Shown here in pieces: positions 23,321 through 35,241 of a stretch of 64,000 bases of DNA. The position numbers and the translations under genes are program-made. Location: positions 1,226,177-1,290,176 of the forward strand of contig RPFO01000082.1 in NCBI GenBank assembly GCA_009746045.1, read 5' to 3'. Each line of letters begins with the position of its first letter. The stretch's first letter is position 1. The stretch is from Mesostigma viride (lineage: Eukaryota; Streptophyta; Mesostigmatophyceae; Mesostigmatales; Mesostigmataceae). Under the pieces are notes generated by a model. It saw only the letters and a list, made by a program, of their open reading frames with translations, searched no databases and was not told where the DNA came from.

Positions 23321-25570
23321 TTGGACGATCAAGTGGAATTATGGATGGCGTTTTTCTTCGTTCTTAACCCGTAGTCCGCTGACCCATTTTTTGCACTTTC
23401 ATACCCCTTAAAATGAAAAAAATCATAACTCACAGGCCACAACTCCAAATACCCCCAACCAAGATGCTAGGAGTATCTACACTTCTAGTGAAGGGCTTTC
23501 AGAATATGCAATAATACCACGGGTCTATCAAAGCATTTGGATGATAGCTCTGCTCAAAGTTGGCCAAAAGACGATCTTTTTCCCAAGGAAAAGTCTACCC
23601 CCCCCTCCCTTCCCAGGAAGGGTAGGGAATCTCAATACCAACATTGGACAACTTAGTTGTATAGTCTGGACAATTGTGGTTTCCTTGGGTCAGACCACCC
23701 GGATAACCCATTACCGGGCTATATAACGTGCTCATACATGTGTGTGGATTACGCGCGTGTAAACAGCTATCTATGACAAGGCAACACAGTAATGCATTAT
23801 AACAAGCCATCAAAGGCTGCCAAAAGTGCTGGAATACAAACACGTTGCCTACCTGCACTGACGGAGTGATAAACTCCAAAGAAATGCCATAAACTGGGCA
23901 CTTTCGGGGCTAATACCACCGACTCTTTACAACATGCATGTGGAAGCTTGCTGAAATATGCATGCATAAAATTGTCATTTATAATGCATGGGATACGTAT
24001 TCCGCTCCAAATAACACGCAAATACGCTGTCGTACCTGGCTCACTCATGCCCTACCCGGATTCCGCTGGCCGGGACTCTCATATCTCACACATACTGATG
24101 ATCTACAAGCAAAGGCCGCCATAGCCTCATACTGCATGATCCGCCATGACTACGAGGTTGATGTTCCGTGCAAAGATGGCCACTATAAAACTAGTCCGCA
24201 TTCTCAGCAAACGCTACAGCTGACGTCCCTTACCTGGCCAAACTGGATGCCCCGGGCTGGCGTAGATTGCGCGGCCATAGGGAGAAAATCGACCTATGAT
24301 AAGCTATGACTCATCTGGAACTGACGACCAGGAAAGTTATATTTTCCTACCTGTATTTTCCCAACCCTATAAATCTGGTCGTGCCTGACCTACGAAAATC
24401 ATGCATCGTCAGTCATTCTGAACAACATTCTGAACCGTTTGAAGCCGCGAGACGCAAAAATTTCGTGACAGCGGCACGTTGGCAGCCATATCTCATTACA
24501 CGATCGAGCGAGCGAGCGAAAATTTCCCGCCAAAGTCACGTGATACTTTCTCAATGCACGTTGTAATTACCGGGCTATGGCGAATATTACCCCCAAACCT
24601 ATGCATCACCTTCGTCCCTAAGTGTTCCCGGACCCACCGGACAACTGTCCTCCGTAACAAGTGGCGCGGCGCTCGCGGCGCGGCGCGAAATTCGACCGTT
24701 AGTCAACCCCCCCGACACGTCGGGGGGTGAGCGGACTGCATCAACTGGCAATCAGGCATCGAAAAGGAAGGACCGAAATGTTTCGCCTAACAACGTCGTT
24801 GAAAAATGGACTGCGAGCAAAAAAGTTTGGCCTACATATGACGGGCGATGACCACGTCCAGGTGGGTACCACATGTATATGGTAGTGAGTAATTTACCTC
24901 CAATCAACCATGGAAGCACTTGCCAAACGCGTGCCAGGAAGGGATTCCCGTCTTCACGAACCGTTGTCCGGTTGGATTATGATTGGTACTTGATGTGAAT
25001 GCCATTTTTTAGGCGAAAAAATGCTGTACCATGCCCCGTCCCCAGGCATGTCGAGCTACGATTTCATACTTACATTCCATGGTTGGGGCGATTGGTCCTT
25101 ATTTTACAAAAATCAAGTTTCTACCAAGCCTTTTCTACGTTATATATGAGACTTCAGTGCCTGTGTTTTATGTAGGCCCACTTTGCTTGTTCAGTCTTCG
25201 AGTTTCGTTTGCATGTTTCAAAATGCACGTGCTCCACAAGCTCCACGCATTAGTATCGTCCCCCCCTCAATAGATAGAACACTCCATGGTAAAGACGAGA
25301 TGATGATGGCAAAGTTTGCAAATCTGATAGGATGCATGCCTTGTGGTGAGTTGATGGTGCAGACCCTATATATATGAATTGCCTACTTACAAATAATTAT
25401 AGGAACGCACATTAGCGGACGCAGTGTTCCAAACTAGCACTGGTTTCCAGCACATGCATATGTAGAATTTATCGGAGTTACTGATATATAACTAAATTAT
25501 GCGGTTATGAGCACAAGTGAGCAAAAGCAATAGTGCTCCTTTTGTTGAGAGTATTATCGTATATTATTGG
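23321..25570. other. AT-richer stretch, no gene recognised
   Basis: Only short open frames without recognisable domains. It holds a strong 9-bp stem hairpin at 24,708-24,727 (CCCCCCGAC, loop AC, GTCGGGGGG). Base composition differs from the GC-rich gene to the left, consistent with transposon-derived or heterochromatic DNA. Confidence 0.4.
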
Positions 25571-25578
25571 TACAAGGC

Positions 25579-25597
25579 GGGGGGGCTCCGCCCCCCC
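25579..25597. repeat. GC palindrome GGGGGGGCTCCGCCCCCCC
   Basis: Perfect hairpin-forming palindrome with CTCCG loop region; the same core appears inverted at 49,796-49,812. Confidence 0.7.
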
Positions 25598-25837
25598 GAC
25601 CCCCCTGGTTTTAAGCGGGTGTCCCGGGGTTGGACCCAGCAGGGAGGCTAGAGCACGGTACTGGTGATCGAAGCTAGCCGAGATCGGCGCACTGTGCATG
25701 GCGGCGAGGGACGCGAACAGATAGGAAACCATGGCTAATAATGACCCAAATGAGCCGCGGCCGAGTCACTGGAGTGTCTCGACCGACTCCAGAGCTCATC
25801 GTGCAACTCACGAAACTCCTACTTCCAACACCCGAAA

Positions 25838-25945
25838 GATTCCAGAGGACAGCATCTGACACTCTTCCAACCAAGCAGCACGGACCGCAACGGCTGTCGC
25901 AGGAGATCCCAAAGGCCGGTTCGCGAGGACCGGGCTGCATACAAG
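25838..25945. repeat. Dispersed 105-bp repeat, copy 1
   Basis: Block starting CGAAAGATTCCAGAGGACAG and ending GACCGGGCTGCA. It recurs with small indels at 36,144-36,249, in the same orientation, on the other side of the LTR retrotransposon. Confidence 0.75.
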
Positions 25946-26071
25946 ATAAGATTATCGTCATTTTGTTATCATTTTTTTTGTTAGAGCTCATCGTGCAACT
26001 CACGGAACTCCTACTTCCAATGTTCACCCGGTTTTTACTTTCAACACCTGTTTCTTAGTTGTGAACACCTG

Positions 26072-26634
26072 TGTTACGCCCTGGCTCCTCTCTATTCCCA
26101 AACGCCTAGCCTGACTTCACCTAAACTAGTGAGGGTACCTAGTGATGAGGAGCTATGTTGTGGAAAGACCTGGGACGTCGACTCTGTTCTCAATGCATTC
26201 TATTATAATACGCCATACACCGAATAAAACCAGGGTACTACGAAGGAAACAATACTACACTGCCATGACCCTAGCTAATATGTGTTAATTCATAACACAC
26301 GCCGGGTGCCATTCACGAAGGACAACTGCTGCATAAATGATCGCCGACAGGCGTGTATGCTCGGGCCGACATCGACCCTCGCCTACAGGACCAACGCACG
26401 TCCACAAGGTTCACACGCAGGATAAAAGGACCACTACTAAAGTACGCAGCGCGGCGCGACTGCACCGAACCACCATACTGTACAAGTGCCACGTCACAAG
26501 GCCCGGTACTGACCGGCCAAAAGGTCCTAACTACACGTAAGCCTAGGAAAGTCAGCGAACTGTTCCGGAATGGCTGAGGCAACAAAGGACCTAATTTACG
26601 TCCGTAACAACAACAAAAGTTACGCGACGTAACA
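26072..26634 (-). repeat. LTR (3' LTR of the minus-strand element)
   Basis: 563 bp, TGTTACG...CGTAACA. Identical by eye to 35,242-35,804. Confidence 0.95.
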
Positions 26635-26650
26635 CCTCCCCCCCCACAAA
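26635..26650 (-). promoter_or_regulatory. Polypurine tract of the LTR element
   Basis: TTTGTGGGGGGGGAGG on the minus strand abuts the 3' LTR, as expected for plus-strand DNA priming. Confidence 0.65.
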
Positions 26651-27512
26651 GGTAGGGAGCCCTCTCCCTACGTACAGGGAGGAAACCAAAGGGGTAGGAA
26701 TTTAACCTAACGCACCCAACAAAAGCCTAACACAATCGACTGACCATCCAAGGCCCAAAGCAAAAACATGTTAACCTCGGGTCCACCCCAAACGATGTAG
26801 GGATCACCAGCACCACGCCGGGTGTGAGGCTCCCCTAACTGCCTTGCACGGAGGCTTGCCGGGAGGGACGGCACTAGGCAGGACACGCGTAGGAAACAAT
26901 GTTCACACTGAGGACAGAGAACGGCCAACCAACTGGCCAAGCCCAGAGGGCGACTCTATATACCGGAGGGACAAAACCCTCAGGTCGGGCCTAGAGCCCT
27001 CTGTCTACACACCAGTAGCCTGAAAAGTACCACGGGTGGCCAAAAGCACCGCCATGTACGCCCGGTGATGAGCAACATCAGTAGGGTTGTCATGGTTGTC
27101 TACACGGATGGAGGAACACATCCTCCCAGACGCCATCAAGATACATGCCGAGGAAAGCCCAGTAGTATCGTAGCTTTGTCAGGACCACCTGTCCACGGGC
27201 CCTGTCAAGGAACCCACACTGAAACTAGCACACGAAGGGCTCTGCCGACAGCAGAAGGAGGGCGCGCAGGAGGAACCGATAGAAGACCAGCTCACCACGA
27301 GCAACGAAGGTGAAAAACAAGTCCAGGAAACGCTCCACGTTGTCGGGCCACAGACGCACGTGCCGGATCTCACGACTCTCGCTAACACGCGTGACCGAAG
27401 CTGAGGACTTCCCAACAGGAGCAACGCGCGGTTGGTGGATGACGGCGGAGGCGGGCGCGACGGAAGAAGCGGTAGCGGCAGGAGCGGCGACAGGGGAAGA
27501 CGTCGTGGCCTG

Positions 27513-27830
27513 TCAGGCAGAGGGCCAATCACCCATGGCCGAATCATACGTATCATCGGTAGTGTCAAACACCCACTTGCCCGTCGACGCCTTGCCCAAA
27601 TCTGGATGACGCTGAGGCTCGGCCGGCAGAGCAGGCGCGACGGAGGGAGCCACGGACGGAGCGACAGCGGCTGGCTGAGCAGGCGTCGTCTGACATGATG
27701 GCTGCGGAGGGCGGGGGACAACCAACCGACCCACAGCCCGAGGAAATAACATAAGGCAAGGAAGAAAAACAACTAGAGGTTGTGCTGGTTTTCACTCGAC
27801 CTTGAACATAGGTAATCTTCCCAGTCACTA
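27513..27830 (-). pseudogene. gypsy pol C-terminal tail
   Basis: Ala/Pro-rich tail ending KWVFDTTDDTYDSAMGDWPS before a stop. No chromodomain is clear. Confidence 0.5.
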
Positions 27831-27880
27831 CCAGACGGGTCCATTTACATAATGTCAGAGGGCTTCTTCGACCACTCTAT

Positions 27881-28480
27881 TTAATCGCTTACTAGGTGTG
27901 AGGAGGAGGAATGGTACGCAGTGCCAAACGTCACTTTAGTACCAATAGCAGCAAAGAACTCTGTCCAAAAGTCCGAGGTAAACAGCTTGTCCTTATCGGA
28001 GATAAACTGCCTGCTCAACCCATGGTAACGATAAACGTTTAGAAGGTACAGCTGAGCACAGTCACTCGAGCAGTAAGCTCCAAGGGACAAGGGACAAGGT
28101 GACAACGTCTAGTAAGGCGGTCTACAAACACGAGGATCTGCGCATCAATTGCCTTTGGCATTCTATTTTAGCCCCCCCCCAATCCATCATAATGGAATCC
28201 CAAGGCATTATAATAGGATCATGGAGGGTACGAGGCTCGATCTGCTATCTGACCCACATTAGTAGGTTTCATCTCCTGGCATGATTGGCATGTCCTACCA
28301 ACATATTCATCCACATCAAGTGCTGAGGAGGGAGGGCCAGAAGTATGAACGGGTTACCAAATCCCGCACACGCTTCCCGCCCTAGCTGGTGAGCAGCTAA
28401 ATAATGTAACTCAAACAACAAGGACGAGCGACAAATAAGGGAAAAATACAAACGTCATCGCAGAGGATCATCCTTTAACA
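27881..28480 (-). pseudogene. gypsy integrase, decayed
   Basis: The upstream part carries RSSLLFELHYLAAHQLGREA, the region ahead of the zinc-binding domain, then MLVGHA. The core shows YRYHGLSRQFISDKDKLFTS then FGTAYHSSS, matching the second catalytic aspartate region of gypsy integrases. Broken by frame changes. Confidence 0.75.
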
Positions 28481-28830
28481 GCACATACAAGAAGCCAACC
28501 ACAAACTTGCACGGGTACTTCCCGAATTTTCGAGGGTGTGAGGATATTGCGACTAAGGCTTCCAGCTCAGTGGCCGTAAACACTGATAAGACGCTCTAAA
28601 TCTGACGTAGGACTGGCTACCGAGGCATCTACAGAAGGTTCTACAGGAAGTCACCCACAACTTTACCAAAAAGAGGGGTGGACTAGAAGGAACAAGATTA
28701 CCAAACGACTTCCCAGCCCTAGTGGACACATGACGGAGGGGAAAAGAAATGATTTATTAGTATCCTCCCCCCCACCGAGGTGACAGGTGTGCCCTCACAC
28801 CGAAGAGAAAGGCCCACATGAGAGAGGAGA

Positions 28831-29349
28831 TCAGGAAAACGAACAGAGGTATGGAAAAGGTAGTCCTGTATACTGCCCGTCATGAGGGAAGTCACCATAG
28901 GGGAAAACACCAAGAAGAGGAGTAGGAACGAGGGTGGTAGTGAGGACATCTAGATCCTCGAAAAAGGAATAGTCAGGACGTCGGGATAAAGCATCAGGGA
29001 CAATATTATCTACACCCTTGACGTATTGCAATTTAACGGGGGCAAATTGCGCAACATCGAATTGGGCACCTTTAAGGAAATGTTGCCATGCATGACAGCA
29101 ATATACCACAGCCAATACTCTTGTTGGTGAACAGGGTACTTGCGCTCAGCAGGTAACATAGTCCTAGAGATGTATGTATTCGATGGGTTGCAAACCATGA
29201 CCTTGGTCTTGGAGGAGAACACCCCCAAGGGCTACCTGACTAGTGTCAGTAGCTAATACAAACAGTTTCGAGGTATCTGGCAAGACGAGGATCGCAGGCC
29301 GGAGTCTGCTGACAACAAAAACTTCAACCACGCAGAAAGGAAAGGACAT
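28831..29349 (-). pseudogene. gypsy RNase H, decayed
   Basis: LFVLATDTSQVALGGVLLQD (RNase H start), ERKYPVHQQEYW, and KGVDNIVPDALSRRPDY, the normal end of gypsy RNase H, appear in order in different frames. Confidence 0.8.
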
Positions 29350-29479
29350 TTTAGCTCACTCCTTCTTAGTCACCGTGATTGATAAGGAACCAAATTCCAC
29401 AGTAAGAGGGGTCTCAATCAATAGAGGAGGAAGAAAACCCCGTTCGCGGGTTGGAGAAGGTAAAGGAGCAAGAAATCTG

Positions 29480-30104
29480 TCAGGGATATGAAATGGAGAA
29501 GGAACAATTTCTGTACGAATTGTAGGTAGAGGACCTGCACGACGAGGGTGTATTCATATATGTCGGTTTGAGTAATAATACCAAACACATGAACTGCTGA
29601 TGAATGCCTCTTTGATACCAAAGACAGAACTGCTGTGCTTCTTCAAAGAGGTGAACCTTCTTATACCTAATCACGTAAACGGAGGGGTGATTAATCACAG
29701 TACGTGCATCTGACAGCCCAAGAAAGGAAAATACTAGACCATGAGGAAGTGATGTTTGCGTAGTATTTTGCACGGCTATTATCATAATCAACTTTACAAT
29801 AGTTTGTAACTAGGCTAAATTTGCCATTGGGCACAGGGACTAGCAAAACACTGATAGAACATGGGGAATTACTAGGATCCCTGAAATCTGCTTCTAATAA
29901 TGACATTTAAATATTTGTTATAACTCTTATAATTCGGAGGGGCCCATACGATACATCGGAGAAAACCACACGAGGAGGGGCGGGGTATGAGGGAGTCTTT
30001 TCTTCAAAGACCCGAGAGGAATCTATAATAGACATGTAACGGACTTCATTGGTAAGACACGGAGGAACATACGCAATAAAACATTTATTGTCATTGTTGG
30101 TCAT
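29480..30104 (-). pseudogene. gypsy reverse transcriptase, decayed
   Basis: Pieces recall RT: PSNSPCSISVLLVPVPNGKF then VTNYCKVDYD (fingers), and LSDARTVINHPSVYV further on. The YxDD catalytic box cannot be found in any frame. Inactive. Confidence 0.65.
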
Positions 30105-30107
30105 TAA

Positions 30108-31806
30108 CCCCTAAATGGTCTGGCTGCCGATTTTCCGCCTAAAACTGAGTTACAGCCGACACGTCGGCCCCTTCTCGGGGGACCAAATGCCGCGAAAACT
30201 ATTGAGAATTAGGAAACGTTTAGCTGAGAAGATCGAAAGTTTATAATTTTCCTCACAGCATGGTACTAGGGTTTGCATACTTCTGACAAAGTTATAGAGG
30301 TGTTCTGGCCGGTCAAAGTACTAGGGGTCAGGGTACTTTTTCACGTACAACGTGCATTCCGGAAAACGACGACCTGGCCATGGCGGCTTGCGCCCACGCA
30401 TGGCATTTACGTTTTCGTTCGAATTTTCTGACCAAACTCAGGAAATTGATTTTATACGTCCTAAAGATGATACAGGCCAATTTTTGGTTCGCGGGAATGC
30501 CATTTGATAGGTGTCGGCAGCGTTCTTGCTGGAAAAAACTGCGATCAGGCCGGACGATAGAAACGTTGACAGCAATAACTTTCCGGCGTATTTTAAAGGA
30601 TATATTGGTTTCTTTGTACTTGTTATGATACCTAGTAGTCGTAAACGTGCAAGGGTGGCCAGAAATCGCCGAATCCAGCGACCATGCTGCACAACTTTGG
30701 TGTGCCGAAATGCGCCATTTTGCGGCCACCGCCTGGGCCAAGGTAACGCCATCCATGCCTGGTAAAGCTGAGTTATCGTTTTCCTATCGATGTTTGACGT
30801 TTATATATACGTTCTAGCTTGTGTAGCACATTCTTTTTGCATTATTCATGCTCTTTCTTGACCCTGGCCTGGCCCCTTTCTAAAACACCCTTCTTAGATG
30901 CTTCCCTCAGTCAGTTGACCTGCCACAGGGTGATGGTGAAAAGTTTTAGAGGCTGTATGGGTTTGAATACCTCCATATATGTTTGTTATACATTTCCCAC
31001 ACACATATTGCATGAGTGTGAGGCAGTTGGCTGGTCTCTGTGGCATCATCAAGCATGTAACCGGTGAGTAGAAGCTTCCCATTGTCAGCATGTGCCACCA
31101 GGTGTGCTGGCCATCACCTGGCAAGCTATAGCAGCTTAGGCCTAGTTTATCCTTGCTAGGGCAAGCTGAAATAGGCTTAAAACCACTAGTTTGTTGGTGG
31201 CTGCCTCCTAGAATGCATGCCTTGCGTAGGGTATCCGTACCACGTTACCTACGTGCATGGACAAGGTGGCACCTGCACATAGGTGCCATGTAAGGGCAGT
31301 GTGATGATGCAGTTATGTTTCCCCATCATTGTGGAAGGGAAATGTATTGTGTGGCATGGTTGGGGGCCATATTAGTAGGTATTAGTAGGTAGTATGCCCA
31401 CTCCTAACCCCTTGGTTGCTTTTTACCACTGGTACCCCTATGGGCTGTACTGGGTGTAACTGCTGGTATACCCACCCAAATGATGACCCCAATGGCTCAA
31501 ACTGTTCAGCAACTAATTGTTTATCATCCCTGAAGTGGTAGGTGCCTAGCTCTTACAACATAATTCAAAATGCACATTCTACCAAAAATGAAAACGCTCG
31601 TCTTGACCCCCCTGACTTTGACGGCAGTTATACATGGCCTACCCTGCATATATGTAAGGTTGTGATATACCAACCCGAAGGGCAACTCATGGACATGCTT
31701 GGCCCCCAAGGACAGCCATTGGATATGGGTGGGTTGGATGGCATCTGGTTTGCAAAATTGTGAAGTTACAGCCGATGCATCGGCAGTATTTCTGCCCATT
31801 TAGGGG
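30108..31806. mobile_element. piggyBac-like non-autonomous element (TTAA target)
   Basis: 1,699 bp between two TTAA sites (30,104-30,107 and 31,807-31,810). Ends are inverted: CCCCTAAATGG at the left and CCATTTAGGGG at the right, with a second inverted block CTGCCGAT/ATCGGCAG just inside. TTAA duplication with C-rich ends is the piggyBac signature. Subterminal palindromes GCCGATGCATCGGC and GCCGACACGTCGGC lie near the two ends. No transposase is recognisable inside, so it would depend on an enzyme from elsewhere. Confidence 0.8.
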
Positions 31807-32191
31807 TTAATGACCAGCCATAGGTCTTACAGGAGGATCACCGGGTAACTCAATAGGGGTTACATCTACTAAGGATAAATTCTCTACCTTACAACGTCGT
31901 TCCGGCAACAGGGCTAATAGGTGCTATCAGGGAACCAGGTAACAGCTAGCCTCCGGCCCGAGGCTTACTATAACCATGGTGTCATGTTCTCGTCAGAAGG
32001 CAACAAATGTGAAAACGCTAGTTGCCCAAATATGAGATTCCGCGGAACACAGAAAGTAAGAAAGCCTAGAAGCTACCAGCAAGGAATCGAACCTAGGACC
32101 ATAGTGTTATAATTAATAGTGATTTTATGGCCTTGATGCCAATCTAAGCCCAACAATATATCAACAATCGTTATAGGGCCTATGGTCGCCA

Positions 32192-32497
32192 CTAATTTAA
32201 TCTGGCGACCCTGAATGAGGAGTGGTAAGGATACAGTCCCATGAGAGTGACAAGTGCGACCATCAGCATATATAGTGCACAGTCACCTGAGAGGAATGAG
32301 GGATAGCTACTATGTAACCCTAGTCTCCTAACAAGGGCCTCGCTCACAAAGGAGGTGGCAGCCCCACTATCTACGAGGACAGAAACATTGAGGATACCAT
32401 GAGGGTGCAGAAGAGGGTCTACTACGGTAGTAGGAGCGGTAAGGCCACCATTTAGACACATCAAAGGACGAACACGTAGGGGTGCAGAGGATGCAGC
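32192..32497 (-). pseudogene. gypsy aspartic protease
   Basis: Contains VLVDSGAATSFVSEALVRRL, the DSG active site of retroviral-type aspartic proteases, and further on a DILLGLDW-like block (about 32,130-32,165). The reading then runs into stops near 32,040. Confidence 0.8.
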
Positions 32498-32703
32498 ATC
32501 CACAGTAGTGACAAAACAGGTAAACAAAGATTTTCTGAGCTTGGGGTACTAGCTGAGGACCTTACCAGGCTACCCCCTGCTGACAGGTCTATTGTTTTCT
32601 ATCCACAGTAGTGACAAAACAGGTAAACAAAGATTTTCTGAGCTTGGGGTACTAGCTGAGGACCTTACCAGGCTACCCCCTGCTGACAGGTCTATTGTTT
32701 TCC
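32498..32703. repeat. 103-bp tandem duplication
   Basis: Two nearly identical copies starting ATCCACAGTAGTGACAAAAC at 32,498 and 32,601, between gag and protease of the LTR element. Confidence 0.85.
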
Positions 32704-32851
32704 CTCCCCCCCCACATCATCCAAGGGAACGAACCCGGGAGGAAACCCCGGTGAGAAAGCCATTGCTGGAGAATCACGAGGGTACTGAGAGGGGACGGAA
32801 TTCTGATCAGAATGGGGATTCACTAAGGAGCCTGTCTGTACAGCATTTAAC

Positions 32852-33069
32852 CTAGAGGGTTAAGGAGCAGAAGAGGAACGACCAGAGGGTGGGCGAAGGG
32901 GAGAGGCCCGCTGAGGAGTACGCGGAGGGCGGGCATTGGGATGAGGGGGGGGGGCCAGAAAGAAACTTGGGGCACTCCCTCTTAAGATGGCCCACCTCGT
33001 GACGGTGATAACACGTGATGTGAGACACATCTAATGCAGATATATCTGTAACACAAATATCTAATTCTT
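32852..33069 (-). pseudogene. gag zinc-knuckle region, defective
   Basis: Reads CYHRHEVGHLKREC. In a normal CCHC knuckle (C-x2-C-x4-H-x4-C) the second Cys would be where Arg is, so the knuckle has lost a zinc ligand. Confidence 0.65.
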
Positions 33070-34401
33070 CTACATATGCCTCTTCTTCTTCAGGAGTGAG
33101 GACAAGGTTATGGACCCTAGTACGGACATGATAAGGAGCATACATAAAATCAGCAACACGGAGGAGATGGGTAGGAACAGCAGCCAGAGGAAGGTCACGA
33201 AAACTATACGCAAAAAACTGTTTCTTAACTTCACGCAAGAGGTTTTATTAAGACCTTGCAAGAAGCGAGCACGGACTTCCGCACCCGAGAGGTCTCGAAT
33301 GCGTACCATCTGGGCATCAAATTCCCATTGGTATTCCCTATAAGTTTCATTGCCTTGCTCGAGGGATCCAAATCTAAGGCGCTCTTGCCAGTCAGCGTCT
33401 GGAGGCACTACATGATTTTCCAATCTCCTAATTAAACAATTATGCTACTGAGTTAGGGTATGCATGGGACGCGAGGGACTCACAGTGAACAAGGGTGGCA
33501 AGGGCAGGAGCCACACACGTGGTAAGGTAATGAGGGACAAGAACAGCATCAGGGAGTTTCCACCTATAATATTGTTCCCAAGAGGCCGTCTACTGAGAGA
33601 GGAGCATAAGAAAGGTGAAAAACTAGCTGCTGAGGGGTAGACTAATATCTAACTTAGGCACACTAGCAAAGGTGGGAAGGAGAGGGGGCTTAGATGCACG
33701 AGAAGGATCAGTTTTATCCATAGGCCCACTCTACTCCACAGGCACATACTCAGGCAGTAACAAATTATGAGGAGCATGATAGGTCTTAGGAAGAGGACGT
33801 GAGGGCACCACAGAGTCAGGGTGGTGACCAGAGGTGTGAGGAACAGTATATGCTTCTCTGATTGTGGAATAGGAAAAATGATCATAGTTTTTATCGTGGA
33901 GAGGCATGGTGCTAAAATCCTGATTAATCTCTAACTCTACTACACGTGAGGGGATTTGGGCTGCCTCATATAGGCCGTATCAAGGTATGCCAAGGAAGCA
34001 GGAGGATGTGTAGGAACAGCAGTAGGATACCCAGTAGGGCCCACAGGAGCCAGACTACGAACACTACGAGGGGCTGACACCTGAGGAGCCTGAGAGGGTA
34101 TAGACACAGAGGGATTCCCAGCATTAACAGGAGGAATAGCAGAGGCTGGGGCAGTAGACCTAGTACGTGCCTCAAACGTAGGAGGAGGAATAATAGGTGA
34201 ACGGTGAAAGGACGGAGTAGAGGGAGTACTGTCAGAACGTACACTCTGAGACGGAGGAGTCAAGTGATGGACAGTGTCCCAGGAATCACGTCTATTACCC
34301 ATAGCCAATTGAGGAGTACCAGAATTAACACCAGGAGTAACACCTGAGGAACGTTGGTTAATGGGAGACATACCCCCACCAAGAGACGTTTGAGAGGACA
34401 T
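33070..34401 (-). pseudogene. gypsy gag, broken
   Basis: The N-terminal piece (34,401-33,940) is Ser/Pro-rich, starting MSSQTSLGGGMSPINQ. The capsid-like piece (33,423-33,070) has WQERLRFGSLEQGNETYREY and RARFLQGLNKT, typical retrotransposon gag residues. Frames change between and after these pieces. It would form the particle that packages the RNA if intact. Confidence 0.75.
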
Positions 34402-35220
34402 GTTTGATGTGCAAATGAAAGAAATACACTGGACGAGGAAAGGTTAAAAATCTGAACAAGGATAAGATAAAAATCTGGTAAAGGACAAAATAAAAATCTG
34501 ACCAAGGCTAAAATAAAATCAGATCAAGGATAAAAGAAAATCAGGTCAAAAAGAAAATAAATTCAGGTCAAAGGGGCATGACCAAAAAAACAAAGGGAAG
34601 TGGCAACCACTTTAGCAAGGAAAAAGGAAAGAATAATCTAAAATCTGATCAAGGATAAAATAAAAAGGAAACAAAGGAAAACACAAGCATTATTGTAGCT
34701 TATTGTTACCGAAATGCCGAGGACGCCTGAAACCAGCGCCCGTTGGTAAAGAAACATCCGGCTCAAGATTCTGCACGAGGAAGCATATAAGAAAACACAG
34801 CAGCATGCACGGAAAAGAGGTGTAGTCGAAAGAGACGCTAATCGTCCCACTATCCAGCCCTATTGAACCGTCAATCCTAGCTAACGTAATCAAACAACAT
34901 TCCAAGGAAACGCGTGTATACACAGTAAGAAAAGGAGCTAACCCACTGAACCGGCTAACCCACTAGCTAACGTCAAACAGCACCCAGCAAGGAAATGCAC
35001 ACACAGAGGGAAAAGGAAAAGAAGCTAGCTACGTGAGGAGTTCATCCGCTTTGAGCAGGTCTAACTTCTAGGCAGGGCGTGTCCCGAATCGGGCAGCACT
35101 ACCCCCCTAGCTTGCAGGCGACCCGCCCATTACCTGTCAAGAGGTTGTCTTCTTCTGTGCCCTGGCCGCGGAAGGTCTCTGGCGTATAAGGTGAGTGCAA
35201 GGGAATATCGTCGCGTCCAC

Positions 35221-35241
35221 CTAAACTACCTCCGATACCAT
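35221..35241 (-). promoter_or_regulatory. Primer-binding site of the LTR element
   Basis: Reads TGGTATCGGAGG on the minus strand, one base from the LTR. Plant elements primed by initiator Met tRNA have TGGTATCAGAGC, so the match is close but not exact. Confidence 0.6.

Noticed and set aside
30328-30756. 142-codon minus-strand ORF as a transposase
   Set aside because: No DDD/DDE motif or other piggyBac domain seen; internal sequence of a non-autonomous element.
32040-32170. tRNA-like or tRNA-derived SINE signal (GGTTCGATTCC on the minus strand)
   Set aside because: A B-box match and a weak T-arm exist, but no acceptor stem or clear A box; the bases are equally explained as part of the gypsy protease-RT region.
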